Shown here in pieces: positions 26,532 through 35,848 of a DNA stretch of 64,000 nucleotides (the first letter of the stretch is position 1; each line of letters opens with the position of its first letter). This DNA is from Plantactinospora soyae (lineage in GTDB: Bacteria > Actinomycetota > Actinomycetes > Mycobacteriales > Micromonosporaceae). The notes below the pieces were generated by a model. The model was not told the DNA's origin, did no database searches, and saw nothing but the letters and a program-made list of their open reading frames with translations. Location: assembly GCF_014874095.1 (NCBI RefSeq), contig NZ_JADBEB010000001.1:6882001-6946000 (forward strand), in the 5' to 3' direction. The position numbers and the translations under genes were made by a program.

Positions 26532-27515
26532 TCAGTCCAGGGTGACCCGGTAGCGCCGCGCCAGCGCCCCGGCCGTCGCGACGAACACGGCCCGCAGTTC
26601 GGCCGGGGCGAGCACCTCGACGTCGGCGCCGAGCTTCAGCAACTCGATGTGCCCCTGCCGGACCGACTCGATCGGCACCACCGTGTAGAGCCAGCCGGCG
26701 TCGTCGACCGGACCGGCGGCCTCCCGTGCCGCCCGGGACATCGCTGGCGGGAACACGAACGGCATCAGGTCGAGTGCCGCCGCCGTCATCCGTACCGTCG
26801 CCTCGGCCCGGTAGACGCTCTCCTCGTACCGGCGGCTCCAGGCCTGCCAGAACGCGGCCAGGTCGAAGTCCGCCGGCCGCTCGAATCCCTCGTCCAGCAC
26901 GGTCAGGTCGAGCACGCTGGCGATCCGGTACGCCCTGGCCTCCGTGCCCGCCCGGGCCACCAGGTACCAGCGGCCCGCCTTGAGCACCACGCCGAGCGGG
27001 GCGAGCCGGCGGTCCACCTCCTGCGGCGCCTTCCAGCGGCGGTACCGGATCTCGACCATGCGTTCCCGCCACACGGCGTCGGCGAGCGCGGCCAGGTACG
27101 GCGTCGGCTCGGTGGAGCGGAACCAGCCCGGGGCGTCCAGATGGAACCGGTCCCGGGACCGGGCGGCCCGGTCACCCAGCTCACCGGGAAGCGCGGCGAG
27201 CAGCTTCAACTCGGCTCCGGCCAGTACGGTGCCGAGGCCGAGTTCCTCGGCGGGACCGGGCATGCCGGTGAGGAACAGGGTCTCCGCCTCGTTGACGGTC
27301 AGCCCGGTCAGCCGGGTCCGGTAGCCGTCGAGCAGCCGGTAGCCGCCGGTCGGGCCACGGTCGGCGTACACCGGCACCCCGGCGGCGCCGAGCGACTCGA
27401 CGTCGCGGTAGACGGTCCGGACCGACACCTCCAGCGCCGTGGAGAGTTCCTGCGCCGTCATCCGCCCCCGCGCCTGCAGGAGCAGCAGTAACGACACGAG
27501 TCGGCTGGCGCGCAC
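26532..27515 (-). CDS. WYL-domain HTH regulator (YafY type)
   Basis: 327 residues from GTG 27513-27515: VRASRLVSLLLLLQARGRMT with HTH VSVRTVYRDVESLG, then the WYL domain (about 140-320). The open frame continues 680 bp further upstream through the divergent recombinase gene, but homologous starts fall at this GTG. It is the paralogue of the regulator at 6547, which has ATC at the equivalent position. The likely target is the neighbouring gene or its own promoter. Confidence 0.88.
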   Translation of the reverse strand: MRASRLVSLLLLLQARGRMTAQELSTALEVSVRTVYRDVESLGAAGVPVYADRGPTGGYRLLDGYRTRLTGLTVNEAETLFLTGMPGPAEELGLGTVLAGAELKLLAALPGELGDRAARSRDRFHLDAPGWFRSTEPTPYLAALADAVWRERMVEIRYRRWKAPQEVDRRLAPLGVVLKAGRWYLVARAGTEARAYRIASVLDLTVLDEGFERPADFDLAAFWQAWSRRYEESVYRAEATVRMTAAALDLMPFVFPPAMSRAAREAAGPVDDAGWLYTVVPIESVRQGHIELLKLGADVEVLAPAELRAVFVATAGALARRYRVTLD

Positions 27516-27549
27516 GCCAGGAAGGCTATCCCGGTATTCGGGGGCACCG

Positions 27550-27600
27550 AAGGTTCCCGGGCGCGCCTGGACGCCGGGGACGGAACGATCTGGGAACCTT
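27550..27600. repeat. Spaced 9-bp inverted repeat between WYL regulator and recombinase
   Basis: AAGGTTCCC (27550-27558) and GGGAACCTT (27592-27600) are exact reverse complements separated by 33 bp, directly before the recombinase GTG at 27607. They could be half-sites for the adjacent WYL regulator or core-like arms for the recombinase; the sequence does not decide. Confidence 0.5.
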
Positions 27601-27606
27601 TCTCGC

Positions 27607-28605
27607 GTGCCCCGATCCACTCCCACCCTGGTCCGTCGGACCACCGGTCGGCTCGCCCTGACCGACTCCCCGGCCGACTTCACCGAGGCCTGGCTGCGTA
27701 ACCGTCGGCTGTCCGAACACACCCGGGCCGCGTACCGACGGGACATCACCGGCTGGCTGTCCTGGTGCACAGGGCGGGACCTCGATCCGCTCGGGGCCAC
27801 CTTCCTGCACGTCAACACGTACGCCCGGGACCTGGAGTCGAGTGTCGACGCGCGCAGTGGCCGGTCACTCACCCCGGCCACGGTGGCCCGAAAGCTCTCC
27901 GCCCTGTCGAGTTGGTACACCTTCCTCGGTCGGCTGGGCGTGGTGCCGGCCAATCCGGTCTCCGGCGCCGACCGGCCCCGGGTGGACCGGGACCACTCCG
28001 CCACCGTGGGGCTGACCTCGGACGAGGTCGATGCCCTGCTCGCCGCCGCCGAGGCGGACACCGGCGTCAACGCGCTGCGCAACCGGGTGGTGCTGGTCCT
28101 GCTGGCCGACCTCGGGCTGCGGGTCGGCGAGCTGGTCTCCCTGGACCTGTCCGACCTGGGATACGAGCGGGGGCACCGCAGCGTCCGGTTCGTCGGCAAG
28201 GGCGGCCGGGCCCGCCGCCGGGCGTTGACCCCCGGTTCGGCGTACGTGGTGGACGCCTATCTGGCCGCCCGGTCGGCCGCCGAACAGCGGCCGACCGACC
28301 AGCTCGGCGGGGCGTTGCTGGTCACCGCCACCGGCAACCGGCTGGACCGGCACGCCGTGTTCCGGCTGGTCCGCCGACTGGCCCGGGTGGCGGACATTCC
28401 GGCCTGGGAGCGGCTCTCCCCGCACTCGCTGCGGCACGCCTTCGCCACCTCGGCCCGGGCCGAGGGGGTCCCGCTGGAGGACGTGCAGGACGCGATGGGG
28501 CACGCCGATCCCCGGACCACCCGCCGGTACGACCGGGACCGGCACAACCTGGACCGGGACCCGGCGTACGCGATCTGGGCGGCCCGGGCGCGCCGCCAGA
28601 GCTGA
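27607..28605 (+). CDS. Tyrosine recombinase (XerC/XerD-like)
   Basis: 332 residues from GTG 27607. An N-terminal SAM-like core-binding domain (about 20-110) precedes the catalytic domain with R172, H273-x-x-R276, H299 and nucleophile Y308 (GHADPRTTRRYDR). All catalytic residues are intact. Length and context (no dedicated prophage or integron genes nearby, no tRNA) fit a stand-alone Xer-like recombinase or a lone integrase left from a mobile element. Chromosomal xerC/xerD normally sit in other contexts, so the role is open. Confidence 0.88.
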   Translation: MPRSTPTLVRRTTGRLALTDSPADFTEAWLRNRRLSEHTRAAYRRDITGWLSWCTGRDLDPLGATFLHVNTYARDLESSVDARSGRSLTPATVARKLSALSSWYTFLGRLGVVPANPVSGADRPRVDRDHSATVGLTSDEVDALLAAAEADTGVNALRNRVVLVLLADLGLRVGELVSLDLSDLGYERGHRSVRFVGKGGRARRRALTPGSAYVVDAYLAARSAAEQRPTDQLGGALLVTATGNRLDRHAVFRLVRRLARVADIPAWERLSPHSLRHAFATSARAEGVPLEDVQDAMGHADPRTTRRYDRDRHNLDRDPAYAIWAARARRQS

Positions 28606-28645
28606 CCGGAGCCTCCGACGGCACGCCACCCGTGACCGCCCCCGA

Positions 28646-29017
28646 TCAGTCCTGCGGTCGCAGGCAGACACAGAACGGCTGGCCGGCCGGGTCGGTGAGG
28701 ACCCGCCACCGGTCGCCGCCCGGCTGGAAGTCGGGCCGGGCCGCGCCGGCCTGCACACAGCTCGCCTCGGCCTTGTCCAGGTCGTCGACGTAGAAGTCGA
28801 GGTGGTAGCGCTTGCCGCCGGAGGTGTCCGGCCAGGCCGGCGGCCGGTACCCCTCGACCAGGCCGAAGCCGATCGAGGTGTGTCCGTCACTGATCATGGC
28901 GTATTCGTCTTCACTCGCGGTTATCTCCCAGCCGAGTACCTGGTGGTAGAACTCGGCGTGCGCGCGGGGATCGGGGCTGTCGAGGCTGACCATGATGAGG
29001 TCGGCGATTTTGTTCAT
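28646..29017 (-). CDS. VOC-family protein (glyoxalase-like)
   Basis: 123 residues from ATG 29017 (MNKIADLIMVSLDSPDPRAHAEFYHQVLGWEI). A duplicated VOC half-domain pattern is present: SIGFGLVEGYRPPAWP, HLDFYVDDLDKAE, and the terminal VLTDPAGQPFCVC. Longer in-frame starts lack relatives' conservation. A TGACA-n5-TGTCA palindrome 24 bp upstream suggests WYL/YafY-type regulation. The substrate is unknown. Confidence 0.87.
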   Translation of the reverse strand: MNKIADLIMVSLDSPDPRAHAEFYHQVLGWEITASEDEYAMISDGHTSIGFGLVEGYRPPAWPDTSGGKRYHLDFYVDDLDKAEASCVQAGAARPDFQPGGDRWRVLTDPAGQPFCVCLRPQD

Positions 29018-29040
29018 GCCGGCCAGCCTGCCCCGGATAG

Positions 29041-29057
29041 CTGACACCTCCTGTCAG
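29041..29057 (-). promoter_or_regulatory. TGACA-n5-TGTCA palindrome upstream of the VOC gene
   Basis: CTGACA (29041-29046) and TGTCAG (29052-29057) are perfect inverted arms with a 5-nt spacer, lying 24 bp before the VOC start. This resembles sites seen near YafY-type regulators and their VOC targets; the binding protein is inferred only. Confidence 0.45.
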
Positions 29058-29082
29058 GTACGTGATCCGAACCGGGAACGGC

Positions 29083-30789
<1,707 letters not shown>

Positions 30790-30981
30790 GGTCTGATTCC
30801 TTGGAGTCGAGGGCCGGCGGAGGGGCGGGGTCGGCGACGGGGATGATCCCGACCGTAGACCACGGCCGATCCCGGCGGCACCGCCCGAGCCGATCATGCC
30901 GGCCCGCCGGAGTACGGTCCACGAGCCGGAACCCGGCCGGTTCGCTGCGCCGATCGCGGTGGCATATCTACCGTCGAGGCC

Positions 30982-31440
30982 ATGGGATACGAGGTGCCGG
31001 GGGCTCGGCCGGCCCGGCGGCCGCGCCGGATGCGGGGCGTCCTGTCGCTGGCCGCGGCCGGGCTCTTCGTCTGCTGCGTGGGCGCGGCGGGGCTCGGCGC
31101 CTGGAACTACCAGCAGGTTCGGCAGTCCTCCGGCGGGGCGCGGGACGCGGCGGAGGCGTTCCTCCGCGACGTGACCAGCGGCGACGCGGCCGGCGCCTAC
31201 GACAAGCTCTGCGGGGACACCCGCGAGCGGTGGAGCCGGGACGACTTCGTCCAGCGGCTGTCGGTGCCGCCCACGATCAACCGGTACGCCATCGACGACG
31301 TCGCGGTCGCGACCGACCGGGGGCAGGTCCGGGGCACCGTCACCGCCAGGCTGACCCGTCGCTCCGGTGCGGTGGACGTGCGGGAGATGCCGATGGTGAA
31401 GGACGGCGACCGGTGGCAGGTCTGCGGCGATCCGTTCTGA
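30982..31440 (+). CDS. Membrane-anchored protein with DUF4878-like NTF2 fold
   Basis: 152 residues. One N-terminal membrane helix (about 18-42, VLSLAAAGLFVCCVGAAGL) is followed by an extracytoplasmic domain. Its features are ARDAAEAFLRDVTSGDAAGAYDKLC at the beginning and MPMVKDGDRWQVCGDPF at the end, which is the pattern of DUF4878/NTF2-like lipoprotein domains. Two cysteines (in KLC and VCG) may form a disulfide. The function is unknown. Confidence 0.75.
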   Translation: MGYEVPGARPARRPRRMRGVLSLAAAGLFVCCVGAAGLGAWNYQQVRQSSGGARDAAEAFLRDVTSGDAAGAYDKLCGDTRERWSRDDFVQRLSVPPTINRYAIDDVAVATDRGQVRGTVTARLTRRSGAVDVREMPMVKDGDRWQVCGDPF

Positions 31441-31472
31441 GCGTGACCCGGCGCACTCGATGTGAAGTGTTC

Positions 31473-31511
31473 TTGACGTAAAGAAGAGTTGACGTCATGC
31501 TCGACGTCATG
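31473..31511 (+). promoter_or_regulatory. TTGACGT direct repeats at the start of the membrane/XRE operon
   Basis: TTGACGT occurs at 31473-31479 and 31489-31495, 16 bp apart. GACGTCATG then occurs twice (31491-31499 and 31503-31511), so that both possible ATG starts are embedded in near-identical sequence. This may be an operator for the XRE protein of the same operon. Confidence 0.45.
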
Positions 31512-32024
31512 ACCACCTCACCCGCCCCCACCAGCCGGATCACCGTGCTGGACCGGATCGCCGACTGGGCTCTCGACCCCGACGGCCACACCTACGGCGA
31601 CGAACGCGAACGGCTGCGCTGGTACGAGGGCATGGCGACGGCCGCCATGATCCAGTGGATCGCCCTGCCATGGGCGGCGGCGGTGCTGGTGTGGGTCGGC
31701 GGCCGACCCGTGGCACCGACCCTCGTGGTGCTGCTGGCCCTGCTCTACCTGCCGATCCTGCTGTGCGCCCGGTACGTCGCGCGGCGCCGGGTCGACCCCC
31801 GCCGGATCCGCTGGACCACGCGGACGATCAGTACCGCGTTGCTCGTCGGCGTTCCGTACCTGCTCTTCCTGTTCGGCCTGGCCCGCGCGTACCACCTCCT
31901 CGCCGGCCCACCCGTCTGGGCCGTACCGCTCGGCGCGGCGTTCGGCATCGGCGGCGCGGCCGTCGGCGTACGCCTCGACGCCCGGCGCCGGAATCGGGCG
32001 GCCGCAGCCGAGGAACTCGACTGA
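31497..32024 (+). CDS. Four-helix integral membrane protein paired with an XRE regulator
   Basis: 175 residues from ATG 31497 (ATG 31509 is an alternative). After a 40-residue cytoplasmic head (ITVLDRIADWALDPDGHTYGDERER), four hydrophobic segments follow: about 49-68, 71-92, 108-130 and 137-160, ending in a basic tail. The function is unknown. It overlaps the XRE gene by 1 nt (TGATG), mirroring the arrangement at 2.0-2.7 kb. Confidence 0.75.
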   Translation: MLDVMTTSPAPTSRITVLDRIADWALDPDGHTYGDERERLRWYEGMATAAMIQWIALPWAAAVLVWVGGRPVAPTLVVLLALLYLPILLCARYVARRRVDPRRIRWTTRTISTALLVGVPYLLFLFGLARAYHLLAGPPVWAVPLGAAFGIGGAAVGVRLDARRRNRAAAAEELD

Positions 32025-32254
32025 TGGTCCGCACCGGCGGGCCGGTACGGGGACGGCCGAACAGTGCGGTCGGCGCGGGGATACGGGTCCAACGCCGCGC
32101 GGCCGGACTGACCCAGCAGCAGCTCGCGGACGCTGTCGAGGTGAGCCGACAGACCATCATCGCGATGGAGACCGGCGACTACGCGCCCTCGGTCTACCTC
32201 GCCATCAAGATCGCCCGTGCCCTGGAGACCTCCGTGGAAGCCCTCTGGGGCTGA
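32024..32254 (+). CDS. Small XRE-family transcriptional regulator
   Basis: 76 residues. The HTH is GLTQQQLADAVEVSRQTIIAMETGDYAPS (about 28-56), close to the regulator at 2017-2250. Start ATG 32024 overlaps the stop of the membrane-protein gene. It is probably an autoregulator of the two-gene operon through the TTGACGT repeats. Confidence 0.87.
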   Translation: MVRTGGPVRGRPNSAVGAGIRVQRRAAGLTQQQLADAVEVSRQTIIAMETGDYAPSVYLAIKIARALETSVEALWG

Positions 32255-32257
32255 CCG

Positions 32258-32959
32258 TCAGCGGTTGCCGCCCAGGTCGCCGTTGCGGTAGTGCCGCCGG
32301 CACAACACCTGGTAGCGCACCTCTGCCTCGTCGACGGTGTCGCCGATGACCACCTGCTCGCCCTCCCGGGCCACCGTTCCGGCCACCACCCGGGCGTTGA
32401 GCAGCCCCGGCCGCCCGCACCAGCAGAGCACCTCGACCTGGATCCGGGACACCTCGTCAGCGAGCTCGAACAACCGCTGCGCCGCCGGGAACAGACAGGA
32501 CCGGAAGTCGCTGGCCAGGCCGAACGCGAACACGTCGACGTCGTACCGGTCGACCAGTTCCGCCATCTGCTCGATGTGCGGCACCGTGTAGAAGCAGGCC
32601 TCGTCGCAGATCAAGTAGTCGACCCGGATGCCCGCGGCCCACCGTGACCGCACCAGCTCACAGAGGTCGAGTTCCTCGGTGACCTCGATCGCCTCGTGTG
32701 CCAGGCCGATCCGGGTGGTGATCTGCGGGCCGAGCGAGCGGTCGATCCGGGTCAGTACCAGGCCGCGTCGCCCCTGCCGGGCATGGTTGTAGTTCATCTG
32801 CAGGGCCATCGTCGACTTGCCGCAGTCCATCGGTCCCCAGAAGAACTTGAGCGCGGCACCGTGGCGTAACCGGCCGTCGCCAGCGGCGAAACACGCGGCG
32901 GACAGGGCGGACTCGGCTCCGACCGGCTCGGCCCGGTCGGTACGGATGTCGTCGGTCAC
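32258..32959 (-). CDS. tdk: Thymidine kinase (type II)
   Basis: 233 residues. ATP binding: KFFWGPMDCGKST (P-loop GPMDCGKS). The DEACFY segment supplies the catalytic base and lid region (type II kinases have DEAQF). The C-terminal CWCGRPGLLNARVV and LCRRHY fit the zinc-binding and thymidine-recognition part. It phosphorylates thymidine to dTMP for salvage. GTG 32959 is the chosen start; the frame is open to ATG 33025, which would add 22 poorly conserved residues. It converges with the XRE gene (3 bp apart). Confidence 0.88.
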   Translation of the reverse strand: MTDDIRTDRAEPVGAESALSAACFAAGDGRLRHGAALKFFWGPMDCGKSTMALQMNYNHARQGRRGLVLTRIDRSLGPQITTRIGLAHEAIEVTEELDLCELVRSRWAAGIRVDYLICDEACFYTVPHIEQMAELVDRYDVDVFAFGLASDFRSCLFPAAQRLFELADEVSRIQVEVLCWCGRPGLLNARVVAGTVAREGEQVVIGDTVDEAEVRYQVLCRRHYRNGDLGGNR

Positions 32960-33043
32960 GGTCGGTGAGCCTAGGCCACCCGGCGTTTTCGTACGACCCG
33001 CCGTGTTGATCACCACTCCGGTCATCCGCCGGGCACCTGCCGG

Positions 33044-33421
33044 TCACCGCCGGTCGTGCCGCTCCTTCTCGTCCGACACCGTCGCGGCCACCTCGGCCCG
33101 CTCGTCCGGGGCCAGCGTCGGCGCCAGGTGCTGTTCCAGAATCGACCGCAGTTCGCCGGAGAGCCCGGGATCGGGGCGCAACAGTTCCTGGAACCGGCGC
33201 TGCCAGATCCCGGCCAGCGCCCGCTCCAGGTCGGGATCGTCGGCCTGCCGGGCGGCCAGCACCTCGGCGCGCAGTTCGGCCAGGTCGTCGGCCACGGTGT
33301 CGGCCTCGTCCGCCCGGGCCCGTCGCCAGAACGCGACCACCTCGGCCCGGGCCACCGGCCATCCGTCGCTGGCCATCGCGCCGACCAACGACGTTCCGGC
33401 CGCCACCGCGATCGGTTCCAT
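33044..33421 (-). CDS. Conserved actinobacterial hypothetical protein
   Basis: 125 residues: a short hydrophobic N-terminus (IAVAAGTSLVGAMASD) and an amphipathic, Glu/Arg-rich helical remainder (LAELRAEVLAARQADDPD, LRSILEQHLAPTLAPDER). Proteins with this MEP-start and hydrophobic segment are frequent in actinomycetes, but I know no function. It precedes tdk on the same strand with 84 bp between them. Confidence 0.65.
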   Translation of the reverse strand: MEPIAVAAGTSLVGAMASDGWPVARAEVVAFWRRARADEADTVADDLAELRAEVLAARQADDPDLERALAGIWQRRFQELLRPDPGLSGELRSILEQHLAPTLAPDERAEVAATVSDEKERHDRR

Positions 33422-33556
33422 CCCGTGCCCCCTGTCTCGTACGGCTCGCCGGCCCCACAGTAGGACACGGCGGGCGGTCCGGACAGCGGTAGCCGGATGC
33501 CGGCCCCACGCGAGGCGTCCGGCCGCCCACGCCGCCGCCTCGATCGTCGCCGACCC

Positions 33557-34933
33557 TCAGAGCCGCGCCGGCGGTACGTTTCCGGCGGCGACGATCGCCC
33601 GACGGATCGGCACGGCGAGCAGCAGCACGAAGCCGACGATGAAGAACACCAACAGCGAGATGATCGCCACCCGGTAGCTCTCGGTCATCCCGTACGCCAG
33701 GCCGAACAGCAGCGGCCCGAGCCAACTGGTGCCCTTGTCGGAGATCTCGTAGAGCCCGAAGTACTCGGCCTCCTTGCCCTTCGGGATCAGCTGGCTGAAC
33801 AGCGACCGACTCAGCGCCTGGCTGCCGCCGAGCACGATGCCGATTCCGCCGCCGAGCAGCACGAACGGGATCTCCTCGTTGGCCGGCAGTCGGAACGCCA
33901 CCGCCAGCACCACCGTCCAGAGCACCAGGCTGATCAGGATCGTCTTCCAGGCGCCGATCCGCTTGGCCAGCGCGCCCATCCCGAGCGCCCCGGCGAAGGC
34001 CAGGAACTGCACCATCAGGATGGTCGGCACCAACACGTCGTCGGAGAGCTTCAGCTCCTCGGTGCCGTAGACGGCGGAGAGCGAGATGACCGTCTGGATG
34101 CCGTCGTTGTAGATCAGGTACGCGATCAGGAAGAACAACGTCAACGGGTACGCCTTGAGACTGCGCAGCGTGTGCCACAGTTGCCGGAACCCGTCGATCA
34201 GCAGCGGTCCCTGGGCCGGTCCGGCCACCGGCGGGCGGTTGCGCAGCCGGATCAGCGGGATGGTGGTGAACGCGGCCCACCAGATGCCGGCCGACACCAT
34301 GCTGTACCGGGCGACCTCGCCGGTGTCCATGCCGAGCGAGTCCTTGAACAGCACCGCCGCCACGTTGATCGCCAGCAGGAGCCCGCCGCCGATGTACCCG
34401 ATCGCCCAGCCGATGCTGGAGACGCTGTCCCGGTCCTCCGGCCCGGCTATCTGGGGCAGGAACGAGTAGTAGACGACGATGCTCGCGCCGTAGGCGATGT
34501 TCGCGATCAGGAACAGCCCCGCACCGAGCAGATAGCGGTCACCGGTGAGGAAGAGCAGGCCGACGGTGGCCGCCGAGCCGATGTAGGCGAACAGCGCCAG
34601 CATTTCCTTCTTGTGCGCCGACCGGTCGGCGACGGCGCCCACCATCGGCAGTACGAAGACGGTCAGGAACACCGACAGCGACACCATGTACGGGAACAGC
34701 GAGCCGGGCGCGATGTCGATGCCGAGCAGGCCGATCCGCTGGCCCCGGCACGGGTCGTCCGAGGCGCACCCGGCGGCGGCCTTCGCGATCGACGTCAGGT
34801 ACGGGCCGAGGAAGACGGTGATGACGGTGGTGTTGAACGCCGAGTTCGCCCAGTCGTAGAAGTACCAGCCGACGCGTTCGTGGCGGGTGCTGGGTGGCGC
34901 GTCCTCCGCCGTCGCGGGAAGTGTCTCGGCCAT
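33557..34933 (-). CDS. UMF1/Atg22-like MFS transporter
   Basis: 458 residues with about 12 membrane helices. The N-terminal GWYFYDWANSAFNTTVITVF is the hallmark of the Atg22-like (UMF1) family, and GAVADRSAHKKEM is its motif A. Yeast Atg22 exports amino acids from the vacuole; bacterial substrates are unknown. It lies 45 bp downstream of a glycerophosphodiesterase gene on the same strand, so the two probably form an operon. Confidence 0.9.
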   Translation of the reverse strand: MAETLPATAEDAPPSTRHERVGWYFYDWANSAFNTTVITVFLGPYLTSIAKAAAGCASDDPCRGQRIGLLGIDIAPGSLFPYMVSLSVFLTVFVLPMVGAVADRSAHKKEMLALFAYIGSAATVGLLFLTGDRYLLGAGLFLIANIAYGASIVVYYSFLPQIAGPEDRDSVSSIGWAIGYIGGGLLLAINVAAVLFKDSLGMDTGEVARYSMVSAGIWWAAFTTIPLIRLRNRPPVAGPAQGPLLIDGFRQLWHTLRSLKAYPLTLFFLIAYLIYNDGIQTVISLSAVYGTEELKLSDDVLVPTILMVQFLAFAGALGMGALAKRIGAWKTILISLVLWTVVLAVAFRLPANEEIPFVLLGGGIGIVLGGSQALSRSLFSQLIPKGKEAEYFGLYEISDKGTSWLGPLLFGLAYGMTESYRVAIISLLVFFIVGFVLLLAVPIRRAIVAAGNVPPARL

Positions 34934-34978
34934 GATCGGTCCTTCGGCGGGGGTCGGGCGGGGGTGGTCCGGGCCGAC

Positions 34979-35752
34979 CTACCGATCGGAGGGCCAGTGT
35001 CCGCGGCTGAGGTACGCCTCGCGCAGTACGTCGACGTGATCGGTCATGATGCCATCCACACCCATGTCCAGTAACTCGTTCATCTCGGTGAGTTCGTCGA
35101 TGGTCCAGACATGGACCTGTAGGCCCAGCCGGTGGACGTAGTCGACGAATCGCCGGTCGACCACCCGTACGCCCCGGTACCGGACCGGAACCTGGGCGGC
35201 CACCACCGTCGGCGGCAGCGCCAACCGCCGGTTCGCCAGCGAGGCGAGCCGCAGCCGTGCCACCCCGCGCAGGCCCAGCGAGGTGGCGACCTTCGGTCCG
35301 GCCAGCAGCCGCAGCCGGGCCAGTCGGGTGTCGCTGAACGACGCGAGCAGGACCCGGTCACCGGCGCCGACCCGTTCGACGGTGCGCGCCGTGGCCAGGA
35401 CCGCGCTGTCGGCCTTCACGTCGACGTTGAACCGGATCTGCGGCCAGGCGCCGAGGACGTCGTCGAGCCGGGGCACGGCCGCGGCACCGCCGATCCTGAT
35501 CGTCTGGAGGTCGGCCCAGCGCAGACCGGCGATCCGGCCCCGTTCGCCGGTCATCCGGTGCAGTGTCGCGTCGTGGAACACCACCGGTACCTCGTCGGCG
35601 GTGGCGTGGACGTCGGTTTCGACGTACCGGTAGCCGAGCCGGACCGCCCGGGCGAACGCCTCGGTGGTGTTCTCGTCGCCCCGCGCGGCGCCGCCCCGGT
35701 GGGCGAAGGCCAGCGGCGTGGGGGCGTCGAGGTAGGCGAAGTCCCGGATCAC
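34979..35752 (-). CDS. Glycerophosphodiester phosphodiesterase
   Basis: 257 residues from GTG 35750-35752. Active-site elements of the TIM-barrel GDPD family are present: FAHRGGAARGDENTTEAF (His, Arg and Glu-Asn), then YVETDVHATADEVPVVFHD (Glu/Asp metal ligands, catalytic His), VDVKAD and the C-terminal VHVWTIDE with GVDGIMTDH. It hydrolyses glycerophosphodiesters from phospholipid breakdown to sn-glycerol-3-phosphate and alcohol. No signal peptide is seen, so it is cytoplasmic. Confidence 0.92.
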   Translation of the reverse strand: MIRDFAYLDAPTPLAFAHRGGAARGDENTTEAFARAVRLGYRYVETDVHATADEVPVVFHDATLHRMTGERGRIAGLRWADLQTIRIGGAAAVPRLDDVLGAWPQIRFNVDVKADSAVLATARTVERVGAGDRVLLASFSDTRLARLRLLAGPKVATSLGLRGVARLRLASLANRRLALPPTVVAAQVPVRYRGVRVVDRRFVDYVHRLGLQVHVWTIDELTEMNELLDMGVDGIMTDHVDVLREAYLSRGHWPSDR

Positions 35753-35848
35753 GGTGCGAGTATGCGCCGCGAGGTTGGCCGCCGGATGACCGGAGGGCGG
35801 CACTTTCATCCGGCGGGCGGTGAACCTCCGGGACAGTAGGGTGCTGCC

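Noticed and set aside
33022-33468. Minus-strand 148-codon frame overlapping the 125-residue hypothetical protein
   Set aside because: It is Trp/Arg/Pro/Gly-rich, the typical pattern of a shifted frame, whereas 33044-33421 has normal actinobacterial composition.
33440-33557. A possible extra gene between the Atg22-like transporter and the 125-residue hypothetical protein
   Set aside because: The 135-bp gap has no frame with start, ribosome site and codon bias.
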